Assembly (NCBI GenBank): GCA_965202795.1
Contig: OZ241848.1
Span: forward strand, 1,798,001-1,862,000
Direction: 5' to 3'
Length of the DNA: 64,000 nt
DNA from: JACOND01 sp965202795
Lineage (GTDB): Bacteria > Bdellovibrionota > Bdellovibrionia > Bdellovibrionales > UBA1609
Shown here in pieces: positions 53,122 through 60,861 of this stretch; position 1 is the stretch's first letter, and each line of letters begins with the position of its first letter. Below the pieces are notes generated by a model. That model was not told the DNA's origin. It made no database searches and worked only from the letters and a program-made list of their open reading frames with translations. A program made the position numbers and the translations under genes.

Positions 53122-54987
53122 CTAAGGAAGGGGGAGGCTGCAGTTTTTTTCAAGCTTTTTGGCGCCCTCCCCCTGCCTGCATTGCAGAAGCTCCGCTTTT
53201 TTTTGGGTAAAGTTTTTCAGCTGCCTTTCAATATTAGGGGAATGAAAGCTTCTGGAATGCCTTTTTTCGATAAGTATTTTGTTTTTTGCAAGCCTTTCCA
53301 AACTGTCCGGCTGGCAGTAGGAGGCGCCGCGCGAAAGCGAAAAGCTCCGCCGGCTTTCAAGAGAGCTGATTCTCTGAAGCTTCATCTCAACAGCTTTGTC
53401 AGCCAGATAGTCGGCAAAATCCTCGTCAGAGGGCCTGGACAGGTTAAATCCAGCCAGGCTTCTGGAGTTTCGGCCCAGAACGCTTGAGCGGTTATACTCA
53501 TAAGCGGCGCTCAGCCTTTTTGTCTCCTCAAGGCTTTCGGCAAAAACCGCCTCCTCATTCGCCTCCGGCTGCAAAAGGCGGCATTTGTATTCCTGAACGA
53601 ACACAGAGGGCGGGTGAAAACTTCCCCCCTTAAGAAAATACATGCTCTCAAAATACTGGTTTTCGCTTTCCGCAAACAGCTTGGGGTTCAGGTAAAACTC
53701 ATTGGCTTTTAAATGCCCTTTTTTAAAAATCTCCGGGGCTGTCAAATAGGAAAAATCATTCCAGCTGGCATAAGAATCCATAGACATTTCAGATCGTCTT
53801 TTGCCCGCATAGTCCAGGGAAGAGGAGTTCAAATCATCCAGGCCGCTTCTGTCCGCCAGGCACTGATCTATGGCGCCAAGGCCCGGCGGAAGGCTGTAAA
53901 TTTCAGGAAATGGCGCGAAGGCTGCGGCTTTTTCCCTTTCCCATTCCCCGCAGGGGAGCGAGCCGCTGGAGTCATAAACCCGGCTGAGAAGCCGGGCCAG
54001 GGCGGTTTTTTTAAAGATGTCCTGAAGAAACACATTTGGATCGATGGAGTGGGCGATCTCATGAGCCATGGTCCCGTAAAAGGCGCCATCATTTTGGGAG
54101 ATATTGACAGTCCCCATGCAGATGACAAAGCGGTTGGCCAGGGGCATGTAATAGCCGTTGTCCTCAGATTCCGAGCATGAGGGCCTGCTGTTAGCTGTTC
54201 TTGGATCTTCATAAGGAAGGGACAGCTCTATAGAGCTGATTTTTTCAATCATAAGGCGCCTTGTCTCCGGCGCGAAATCCATTTGATCAAGGGCTTTTAG
54301 AACATCAGCCCTGACTTCGCCAAAGGCCTCCAGGATTTTGAGCCAGTCTGGATCATTTAAGTATATGGCGTCCAGAATTTCTGTTTTTATGTCATAAAGG
54401 CTCTCATAAAAGGCGCGCTTTTCCGCGGGGCTGTAATCGCTCCAGAATTTGTCTGCAGCCTCCGGGGTTTTGGCAAGGCTTCTTTCATAAGCGGCGTCCA
54501 TGGCCGCATAAGCAAAATCCGAAAGCAGCCTGTTCAAATCTGTTTTCCAGCGCCTGGCGGCTCTTTGGCTTTGCGGCATGGAGTCAATGTTTGAGAGCAG
54601 GGCGCTCAGCCCGTCCATGACGCCGCCTGTCTGACCCCCTGAATCTCCAGCCCCGCATGGGGCGCCAAGGATGGATTTGAGATCCTCAGGCAGGCGGCAG
54701 CGGCTGTCCGCCAGTTTTTGGAGGTGGATAAACCTGGCGCTGCTGATAAAGTTTTCCCGCCTTTCCCCGTATAAAAGCCGGGTTCCATCGGGAAATTGAA
54801 AGTTTCCCCGGCTTTCCGGGGACCAGAGGGCCTGGCAAAACTCATCCACAAGGGTTTCGCAGAGCGGCCTTTTCGCCGCGCCCTCCTCTGGAGAAAGCCC
54901 TCTGGAAAGAGGCGCGCCCCCCGCCAGCAGGAAAAGCGCCAGGGCTTTTTTTATGACAGGCTGTTTTTTTGTTATGAAACAATCCAT
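53122..54987 (-). CDS. Secreted zinc metalloprotease, M13 (neprilysin)-like
   Basis: Signal peptide (ITKKQPVIKKALALFLLAGG). The gluzincin motif YGTMAHEIAHSIDPNVF gives HExxHxxD as in M13 (HEITHGFD), and DEDFADYLADKAVEM fits the third ligand in ExxAD. The long N-terminal half is helical, like M13, which encloses the active site. Cys pairs suggest an oxidising location. No close subfamily is recognised, and the tail is highly charged. A predatory or degradative role is possible but only inferred. Confidence 0.7.
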   Translation of the reverse strand: MDCFITKKQPVIKKALALFLLAGGAPLSRGLSPEEGAAKRPLCETLVDEFCQALWSPESRGNFQFPDGTRLLYGERRENFISSARFIHLQKLADSRCRLPEDLKSILGAPCGAGDSGGQTGGVMDGLSALLSNIDSMPQSQRAARRWKTDLNRLLSDFAYAAMDAAYERSLAKTPEAADKFWSDYSPAEKRAFYESLYDIKTEILDAIYLNDPDWLKILEAFGEVRADVLKALDQMDFAPETRRLMIEKISSIELSLPYEDPRTANSRPSCSESEDNGYYMPLANRFVICMGTVNISQNDGAFYGTMAHEIAHSIDPNVFLQDIFKKTALARLLSRVYDSSGSLPCGEWEREKAAAFAPFPEIYSLPPGLGAIDQCLADRSGLDDLNSSSLDYAGKRRSEMSMDSYASWNDFSYLTAPEIFKKGHLKANEFYLNPKLFAESENQYFESMYFLKGGSFHPPSVFVQEYKCRLLQPEANEEAVFAESLEETKRLSAAYEYNRSSVLGRNSRSLAGFNLSRPSDEDFADYLADKAVEMKLQRISSLESRRSFSLSRGASYCQPDSLERLAKNKILIEKRHSRSFHSPNIERQLKNFTQKKAELLQCRQGEGAKKLEKNCSLPLP

Positions 54988-55358
54988 AAGCGCTCTGTCA
55001 TGTTTTCATAATATTCCAGAAAGAGGGGCCCCGCGCGGTTTTTTTTGAAAGATTTTTTTTTTCGGCCGCAGCTTTTAAAGGCTTAATTTAGCGGTTTTTT
55101 TTAGCATGTCAAGAAGAAGTTTTACAGTGTGTTGGCTGCTTAAGCCCGGCGCTGCGGGTTTTCGCCGGCCGTTCAAGAGGCTGTTTTATGTTTTTGCCCC
55201 TGCGCTGTTAAAGCCTGATCCTGCATTTGAATGCAAATAACAGGCGAAGGCGGAAGCATGGCGCGAGAAGGAAGGGGGGGGCGGAGAATGGCGGGGGCCT
55301 TGATTTTATGCCCGGCTTTGCTTATAAAAAAACAGCGATTGGCTTGAGAGGTTTTTCA
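54988..55358. other. Intergenic region between the protease and tRNA-Leu
   Basis: T-rich run at 55036-55062, then mixed sequence. Upstream regulatory signals of the tRNA must lie here but no consensus promoter stands out. Confidence 0.4.
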
Positions 55359-55445
55359 GCCCCGGTGGCGGAACTGGCAGACGCGCTGGACTCAAAATCC
55401 AGTGAAGGCAACTTCATGGGAGTTCGACTCTCCCCCGGGGCACCA
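55359..55445 (+). tRNA. tRNA-Leu (anticodon CAA)
   Basis: Acceptor stem GCCCCGG / CCGGGGC with discriminator A and encoded CCA (55443-55445). Anticodon stem CTGGA / TCCAG with loop CTCAAAA gives CAA, reading UUG. A long variable arm (TGAAGGCAACTTCA) and T-loop GTTCGACTC confirm a class II leucine tRNA. Confidence 0.96.
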
Positions 55446-55658
55446 GTTTGCTGGGCGGGGCGGGCGGCCGTTCCCTCAGATTCCAGCCTATGTCTTCTCA
55501 TGTCTTCTCAGGCGGGAAGCTCCAGAATCCAGCCTTCGGCAGCAGCCGAAACCCCGCGCATGCCCCGGATTCCCCCCTGGACTCAGGCCATGTCTTCTCA
55601 TGTCTTCTCAAGCTTTTTCAGGGAGGCCTGGGGGCTGGGCGGGGCGGGCGGCTGTTCC
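55446..55658. repeat. Region after tRNA-Leu with palindromic-repeat and TGTCTTCTCA copies
   Basis: Right after the tRNA stands TTTGCTGGGCGGGGCGGG plus CGGCCGTTCC, a copy of the dispersed repeat. A second partial copy lies at 55635-55662. TGTCTTCTCATGTCTTCTCA occurs twice (about 55492 and 55592), about 100 bases apart. Confidence 0.6.
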
Positions 55659-56939
55659 CTAAAAGCCCAGCTTAACGGGGGAAAAAAGCAGAGGCGCCGG
55701 CGCTTTCTTGCCCGCCTCATCTGTCTCAGGCGCTTTGCCGAAAGGGGAGGGGCGCATCTGAATCATCAATTCCCCGCCCGGCATTTGGACAAAAATTTTG
55801 TCAGTTTTTGGAGAGCCGCAAGAGGCGGCAAACGCGCCGGCTGCGGCCAAAGCCCCCGTGCCGCAGGCCGCTGTCCAGCCCTCCACCCCCCGCTCAAAAG
55901 TGATGGCTCTCAGACAGGCCATTCGGCCCCTCAGGCTTTTGCCCTCCGCCGGCTTTTGGGCTTTTGAATTTTTTGGCTCCCGGCCGCCATCGGTTAAAAC
56001 CTTAAAAAAAGTCACATTCATGCCCGCCCCCCTGTTTAAAGGGTTTTTGCGGCGGAGCGCGCGGGCCGCCTCCAGCATGGAGGGGGCTTGGCTGTTTGGC
56101 CGGCCCTGCCTGCTTGTTGGGACGGGCTGGCCTGTTTGCTGGGCCGGCAGCGCGGCTGTTTCCGCGCGCGCCTGGCTGCTGGGACGGGCTGGCGGCTGTT
56201 CCCGGCAGTCTTTTACAGAGGGCAGAGGCTGCTGCCGGGCTGCTCTCTCAGCGGATCCGAAAGGCGCAAAAGGCGCAAAATCCCAGTTGATCACGGCATG
56301 CGGGACGCCGGGGGAAATCAAAGTGTAATGCCGAATGCCCCCCTGAACCTCAAAGGGAAATCTCCCCTGCGGGGCCGCCGCGGCGCTGAGAGCCGCGCCC
56401 CATGCGCGCCGCCCCTGCCCGGGTTTAAGGGCTGCAGACTGGGCTTCAGGATTTTTTGCTGTTCGGATCAGCTCTTTTCCCAGGCGAAAGGGGCGCCCCG
56501 GCAAGCCAATGGCCTCGAAATAAAAAGCAAGGCAGCAGGCCGCGTTGCCGCACATTTCAGCTGCAGAGCCATCCCTGTTGTAAAAAGCGCAAATCAATGG
56601 CCTCTGTTTGGAGGCAGCCCCCAAAGAGTCCAAAACCATTAAGCCATCAGATTCGGAAATTCCCTTTGCGGAAAGCGCTTTTTTCAAAAAAGCCCGTTTT
56701 TCCAAAAGCGGCCTCCCGGACAGCTCAAAAAACAGGCTGAAGAGCGCTTTTTTTTTGGCGGGAGCCTGAGGGGAATCCCCGGCTGCGGATTTTTTGCGCG
56801 CGGCAGGCGCCGCTGCAGGGCCTGCCCAAAAAAAGACCCCCGGCTGAAGGCTTTTTGGCGGAGATTTTTCGGTCCAGCGCCTGTCAATAATGAGGAAGCG
56901 GTTTCCGGCGGCGGAAATTTTTATCAGGGGAAAGCTCAT
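55659..56939 (-). CDS. dapF: Diaminopimelate epimerase with repeat-derived insertions
   Basis: Converts LL- to meso-diaminopimelate for lysine and peptidoglycan. Both catalytic Cys are present: YNRDGSAAEMCGNAACCLAF and FERGVEGWTAACGTGALAAA. The usual GLGNDF motif is AAGNRF. At 426 residues it is about 150 longer than typical. The excess lies in insertions near residue 25-65 (FFWAGPAAAPAARKKSAAG) and in the second half (SSQARAETAALPAQQTGQPV), the latter encoded by copies of the dispersed palindromic repeat. Catalytic motifs are intact, so the inserts are probably tolerated in loops. The start overlaps the cutA stop (ATGA). Confidence 0.88.
   Translation of the reverse strand: MSFPLIKISAAGNRFLIIDRRWTEKSPPKSLQPGVFFWAGPAAAPAARKKSAAGDSPQAPAKKKALFSLFFELSGRPLLEKRAFLKKALSAKGISESDGLMVLDSLGAASKQRPLICAFYNRDGSAAEMCGNAACCLAFYFEAIGLPGRPFRLGKELIRTAKNPEAQSAALKPGQGRRAWGAALSAAAAPQGRFPFEVQGGIRHYTLISPGVPHAVINWDFAPFAPFGSAERAARQQPLPSVKDCREQPPARPSSQARAETAALPAQQTGQPVPTSRQGRPNSQAPSMLEAARALRRKNPLNRGAGMNVTFFKVLTDGGREPKNSKAQKPAEGKSLRGRMACLRAITFERGVEGWTAACGTGALAAAGAFAASCGSPKTDKIFVQMPGGELMIQMRPSPFGKAPETDEAGKKAPAPLLFSPVKLGF
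56088..56210. repeat. Palindromic-repeat cluster inside dapF
   Basis: Three degenerate copies: GCTTGTTGGGACGGGC, GTTTGCTGGGCCGGCAGC and GCTGCTGGGACGGGC with CGGCTGTTCCC. All stay in frame with dapF. Confidence 0.75.
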
Positions 56940-57274
56940 GCCGCCGGCCCGCCGGCCGTTTGATCGGAGATCCACTTTAAAAAATCAGGGCTGCCTTTGG
57001 ACAGAGGGAGGGCAATGATGCAGGGGCATTTGTATGGATGGATTTTTTTCAGCTCCGATTCCAGCTTTTTGTAAAGGGAGGCTGTTGTTTTCAGCAGCAG
57101 AATGGTTTCGCTTTCCTTTTGAATGGCCCGCTGCCACCAGTAAAGGGATTTGATTTCAGGAAAAATATTGGCGCAGGCCGCAAGCCTCAGAGACAGCGCG
57201 CGCCGGGCCAGCTTTTCTGCGGCTTTTTGATCGGGCGCGGCGCAGTAAACAAACAAATAATCTGCCGGCTTCAA
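56936..57274 (-). CDS. cutA: Divalent-cation tolerance protein CutA
   Basis: 112 residues with the CutA1 pattern: YLFVYCAAPDQKAAEKLARR, LAACANIFPEIKSLYWWQ, ETILLLKTTASLYKKLESEL and HPYKCPCIIALPLSKGSPDF. CutA forms trimers with a ferredoxin-like fold; the role in metal tolerance is loosely defined. TTG start. It lies between corC and dapF in one operon. Confidence 0.93.
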   Translation of the reverse strand: MKPADYLFVYCAAPDQKAAEKLARRALSLRLAACANIFPEIKSLYWWQRAIQKESETILLLKTTASLYKKLESELKKIHPYKCPCIIALPLSKGSPDFLKWISDQTAGGPAA

Positions 57275-57284
57275 GCGCCTCTCC

Positions 57285-58331
57285 TCAGTGCCTGCCGTTT
57301 TTCCGAAGCCTGCTTTTTCTCTGCTTCCACTGTTTCAGGGCCTGCTCCCGCAGATCAGCCACGGGATCCAGCTCATCCACAATTTCAATCCCCAAAATGG
57401 TCTCAACCACATCCTCCATGGTCACCAGGCCCGAAACTGTCCCATACTCATCAACCACAATAAAAATATGCTCTTTCCTTTTGATAAACTGATCCAGAGC
57501 GGCCGTCACTGACATATCCTCAGGCACAGAATGCAGGGGCTTTAGATAATTTCCCACAGCCATTGAGCCGCAGCCCTGGGCGCTGACATCCAAAATCTTG
57601 TAGCGGTGGACCATTCCAATCACCTGATCCAGGCTCCCCTCATAAACAGGGATTCGGGCAAAGCGGAACGGCTGATGCTTTTTAATGACCTCTGCAGCGC
57701 TGAGGCTCTTTTCAAAAGCGGTAATTACCGGCCGGGGCGTCATGATTTCCTGAACTTTCTGGTCTTTCAGCTTCAGGATGTTTTTCAAAAGCTCGCCCTC
57801 GTTTTTGTCAATGCCCCCCTCGCGCGCGCCGACTTCAGCGGCGCCGATCAAATCCTCCCTCGTCACAGAGCTGGGGGCCGCCGCCCCAAAAAGCTTTTGC
57901 GCGTGGCGCGAAAGCGCGACAAAAGGCCAGCAGATAAAAACAAGGCCGCGGATGGCGTAGACCGCAAAGGGCAGAAGGCTCCGCCAGTAAGTGGCTCCAA
58001 TGGTTTTGGGGATGATTTCAGAAACAATCAGTATGACAAAGGTCAGGGCGGCTGCGGCAATGGCCACATACTGGCTTCCGTAAAGCTTGAGAACCTGAGC
58101 GCCCGCCCCCGCAGCCCCAAGGGTGTTGGCAATGGTGTTGACTGTCAAAATTGCCGAAAGCGAGGCGCTGAGCTGGCTTTTCAGCTTTTTCAGAAGGGGG
58201 GCGTAAAAGGCCCCTTTGCGGGACAGAGCCTGCGCATGGGAATAAGGGGTCGACAAAATCACAGATTCCAAAAGCGAGCACAAAAAGGAGGCGATGACCG
58301 CAAAGGCAAAATAAAAAACAAGCAAAAACAT
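57285..58331 (-). CDS. CNNM/CorC-family transporter-like protein (DUF21 + CBS)
   Basis: Residues 1-130 form the DUF21 membrane domain (FYFAFAVIASFLCSLLESVI, ILTVNTIANTLGAAGAG, VSEIIPKTIG). Two CBS domains follow (VQEIMTPRPVITAFEKSLSA; IFIVVDEYGTVSGLVTMEDV, then VETILGIEIVDELD). The CorC_HlyC C-terminal domain is absent; the protein stops soon after the CBS pair. The family is linked to magnesium or cobalt efflux. ATG at 58331 is preferred to TTG 58343. Confidence 0.9.
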   Translation of the reverse strand: MFLLVFYFAFAVIASFLCSLLESVILSTPYSHAQALSRKGAFYAPLLKKLKSQLSASLSAILTVNTIANTLGAAGAGAQVLKLYGSQYVAIAAAALTFVILIVSEIIPKTIGATYWRSLLPFAVYAIRGLVFICWPFVALSRHAQKLFGAAAPSSVTREDLIGAAEVGAREGGIDKNEGELLKNILKLKDQKVQEIMTPRPVITAFEKSLSAAEVIKKHQPFRFARIPVYEGSLDQVIGMVHRYKILDVSAQGCGSMAVGNYLKPLHSVPEDMSVTAALDQFIKRKEHIFIVVDEYGTVSGLVTMEDVVETILGIEIVDELDPVADLREQALKQWKQRKSRLRKNGRH

Positions 58332-58654
58332 TATGTCAGGCAAGGCTCCCTGCGGCTTTGGCAGAGGCCAGCCCCTGTCTCCCTGATAATTTCTTTAAAA
58401 AAAATGAAAAAAAAGGCGCGGGCATTAAGGCCGGCGGAGGAAGCGCCCCCCCTGGGATTTTCCCCAGGCTCTCCCCCAGGGTTTTCCCCAGCGCTTTCCC
58501 AGAATTTTCTCAGGCGGTTTCCCAGGGTTTTCCCAGGCTCTCCCCCAGGGTCTTCCTCGGAGCTTTCCGGCAGTTTATTGGATTCCATAAGCTTTTTTTT
58601 CTTTATATAGCGCGAAAAAACAGGCTTTCCAATATTTTTTTTTTCGGCTTGTTT
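58332..58654. repeat. Intergenic region with CCCAGGG-rich tandem repeats
   Basis: From 58455 to 58571 the motif TTTTCCCCAGGCTCTCCCCC recurs imperfectly (period about 20-30). No gene is supported. Confidence 0.6.
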
Positions 58655-59058
58655 GCTGCTGGGCGCCGGCCTCGCGGCGCTTGTTTTTTGGGCCGGCCTC
58701 GCGGCGCTTGTTTTTTGGGCCGGCCTCGCGGCGCTTGTTTTTTGGGCCGGCCTCGCGGCGCTTGTTTATTGGGCCGGCCTCGCGGCCGTTCCTGTTTGTT
58801 GGGCCGGCCTCGCGGCGCTTGTTTTTTTGGCCGGCCTCGCGGCCGTTCCTGTTTGTTGGGCCGGCCTCGCGGCCGTTCCTGTTTGTTGGGCCGGCCTCGC
58901 GGCCGTTCCTGTTTGTTGGGCCGGCCTCGCGGCCGTTCCTGTTTGTTGGGCCGGCCTCGCGGCGCTTGTTTTTTGGGCCGGCCTCGCGGCCGTTCCTGTT
59001 TGTTGGGCCGGCCTCGCGGCCGTTCCTGTTTGTTGGGCCGGCCTCGCGGCCGTTCCTC
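58655..59058. repeat. Tandem array of 14 palindromic units between corC and dcd
   Basis: Fourteen copies of GGCCTCGCGGC separated by two spacer types: about nine of type CGTTCCTGTTTGTTGGGCC (30-bp unit) and about five of type GCTTGTTTTTTGGGCC (26-27-bp unit). The core CGGCC-TCGC-GGCCG folds into a hairpin. The array runs to the last codons of dcd. Open frames through it are repeat-driven and have no ribosome site. Confidence 0.93.
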
Positions 59059-59605
59059 AGCTTTCCCGCTCCAGAAACATTTTTGAAGGCTCCGCCTCTT
59101 TCTGGTTTTGGTATTTTCCCTTATACACTTTTTCAGCGTTTTGATCCATCTGAAACAAAATCAGCTGGCATATCTGGCGGCCCGCCTCAAGCCGGATGGG
59201 GAGAATATTGGCATTATAAAGCTCCAAAGTGAGCTTTCCCTTAAATCCCGGCCCCACGACGCTGGCGTTTTGGATGAAAAGCCCCATCCGGCCAATGGAG
59301 CTTCGCCCCTCCACAAAGCCTGAAACATCCCTTGGCAGCTCAATATGCTCCTTTGTGGTTGCCAGGATAAAGGAATGCGGGGGGATAAGCAGGCTTTTTC
59401 CTGAGATTTTTTCGTGTTTTACGGGAGAGTTAAAGTCCAAAACCCCGCTGCTTGTCCAATATTTTAGAACAAGGGCGGAGCTGTCCAGGGTCAAATCCAC
59501 AGAGCTTGGCTGGATGGCCCTGCTGAGAGCCTGGGGGGAAAGCCCTCTGATGACAAGTTTTTTCGCCCTGATTAGGCTTTTGATGCCCGCATCCGACAAA
59601 ACCAT
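59057..59605 (-). CDS. dcd: dCTP deaminase
   Basis: Makes dUTP from dCTP for thymidylate synthesis. Motifs: IQPSSVDLTLDSSALVL, LIPPHSFILATTKEHIELP, FVEGRSSIGRMGLFIQN (catalytic Glu context), SVVGPGFKGKLTLELYN and EAGRQICQLIL. About 180 residues, the usual length. The bifunctional type (dCTP to dUMP) cannot be excluded. The stop lies directly at the edge of the repeat array. Confidence 0.93.
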   Translation of the reverse strand: MVLSDAGIKSLIRAKKLVIRGLSPQALSRAIQPSSVDLTLDSSALVLKYWTSSGVLDFNSPVKHEKISGKSLLIPPHSFILATTKEHIELPRDVSGFVEGRSSIGRMGLFIQNASVVGPGFKGKLTLELYNANILPIRLEAGRQICQLILFQMDQNAEKVYKGKYQNQKEAEPSKMFLERES

Positions 59606-59921
59606 GTTTTAGCCCCCCCTGCTTTAATTTTAATCTCTTCGGGTTTTATTCCCTGCGGACAAGCTCCGCTCCTGGAGCGGCAGCAGCCTCATGTTATGAG
59701 CGAGTGTATTCATAAAAGCCACAATGTGTCAATTTTGCCCCAGCCTGCGCCGGCAAAGCCGGCTTTGCCGCGGCGCGGCTTTTTTTTGCTTTTTTTTGTT
59801 TTTTTATTTGCAAAAGGCGCTGGCGCCTGCTATACATTGACTTTAGGCTTTGGTCTGGCCCCCCTTTTTTGCCGCATCTGCCGGCCTTTGCCGCCGGAGG
59901 CAGCTTAGACAGGCGCCAAAA
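59606..59921. other. Intergenic region, nothing recognised
   Basis: T-rich with TTTTTTTGCTTTTTTTTGTT near 59781-59800. No gene is supported. Confidence 0.4.
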
Positions 59922-60218
59922 ATGCCAAAAAAGAGGGAATCAAGCCAGAAAAAAGCCTCCAGCCCCAGAACAAACCAGGAAGCAGCCAGGAAGCAGCCAG
60001 GAAGCAGCCAGGAAACAGCTAGGGAAACAGCCAGGGAAAAAGCCAGGGAAAAAGCCAGGGAAACAGCCAGGGAAACAGCCAGGGAAACAGCCAGAGACAG
60101 AACAAATCATCCGGCAAAATTATTCAGCAAAATTCAAAAACTATTCAGCAAATCATCCGGCAAAGCCAGCCAGAAAAAACCAGCCAGAAAAAACCAGCCA
60201 GGGAAAACCCATCCATAA
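59922..60218 (+). CDS. Low-complexity basic ORF over a 12-bp repeat
   Basis: ATG-started frame of 98 residues, rich in Lys, Arg, Glu and Ser, with repeated ARET/AREK blocks (ETAREKAREKARETARETA). It could be a small nucleoid-binding protein, but a second frame through the same repeat is also open (KKPGKKPGKQPG), and no ribosome site is seen. It may be just a translated repeat. Confidence 0.25.
   Translation: MPKKRESSQKKASSPRTNQEAARKQPGSSQETARETAREKAREKARETARETARETARDRTNHPAKLFSKIQKLFSKSSGKASQKKPARKNQPGKTHP
59975..60096. repeat. 12-bp tandem repeat
   Basis: About ten units of the type CCAGGGAAACAG / CCAGGAAGCAG between 59975 and 60096. The later sequence to 60230 keeps related words (CCAGCCAGAAAAAA). 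Confidence 0.8.
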
Positions 60219-60330
60219 AATCAGCCAGACAAAGCCAAAAACTGCAAATATCACAGTAAAATTTCAGGGATTTTTTTTTACAGGAAAAACAGGAAAACCA
60301 GCAAGCGTTTAAAAAACAGGAGGGTATTTT

Positions 60331-60831
60331 ATGGACATTGCATTAAAAGTCGGGGACAAAGCGGTTTATCCGGGGTATGGAGTCGGCCAGGTTGTCTCCA
60401 TTGGAGAGCAAAGCATTATGGGGAACCAGCTGACATTTTATTCCATTAAAATTATGGGCGATTCCGGCGCGAAAATCATGATTCCGAAAAACCGCCTGAA
60501 AGCCATTGGCGTCCGGCCCCTTGTCTCAAAAAGCGAGGCTGAAAAAGCGCTGAGCATTTTGTCGGAAAAACAGCCAAAAAAGCCAGCCCGCCCGGAAAAA
60601 AACTGGCAAAAGCGGCACCAGTCCTATATGGACAAAATCAAAACCGGCTCAATTTATGAAATTTCCGAAGTCATCCGGGATTTGAGCAGCATCAGCGAGG
60701 AAAAAGAGCTTAGCTACGGGGAAAAGCGAATGATGGACAAGGCGAAAAGCATCCTCAACTCTGAGCTTTCGCTCATCATGGACAGCCGCCGGCTGAGGCA
60801 GATATCCCGCCTGGCAGCCGCGCCCTCCTGA
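60331..60831 (+). CDS. CarD/CdnL-family transcription regulator
   Basis: The N-terminal RNA-polymerase-interacting domain reads LKVGDKAVYPGYGVGQVVSI and MIPKNRLKAIGVRPL; the C-terminal helical domain includes KIKTGSIYEISEVIRDL, SYGEKRMMDKAKSIL. CarD proteins bind the RNA polymerase beta subunit and stabilise open complexes at rRNA and other promoters. The 166-residue length is typical. An AGGAGG site (60318-60323) precedes the ATG. Confidence 0.93.
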   Translation: MDIALKVGDKAVYPGYGVGQVVSIGEQSIMGNQLTFYSIKIMGDSGAKIMIPKNRLKAIGVRPLVSKSEAEKALSILSEKQPKKPARPEKNWQKRHQSYMDKIKTGSIYEISEVIRDLSSISEEKELSYGEKRMMDKAKSILNSELSLIMDSRRLRQISRLAAAPS

Positions 60832-60861
60832 CAGCCGGCCAGTCTGCCCCCGGGAGAAAAA

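Noticed and set aside
55359..55660. tRNA-associated integration site of a genomic island
   Set aside because: No integrase and no duplicated tRNA 3' end are visible near tRNA-Leu; the downstream repeats belong to the dispersed palindromic family.
58655..59058. CRISPR array or repetitive surface protein gene
   Set aside because: Spacers are only two recurring sequences, and the open frames (e.g. repeated WAGLAAVP) have no ribosome site and arise from the repeat.
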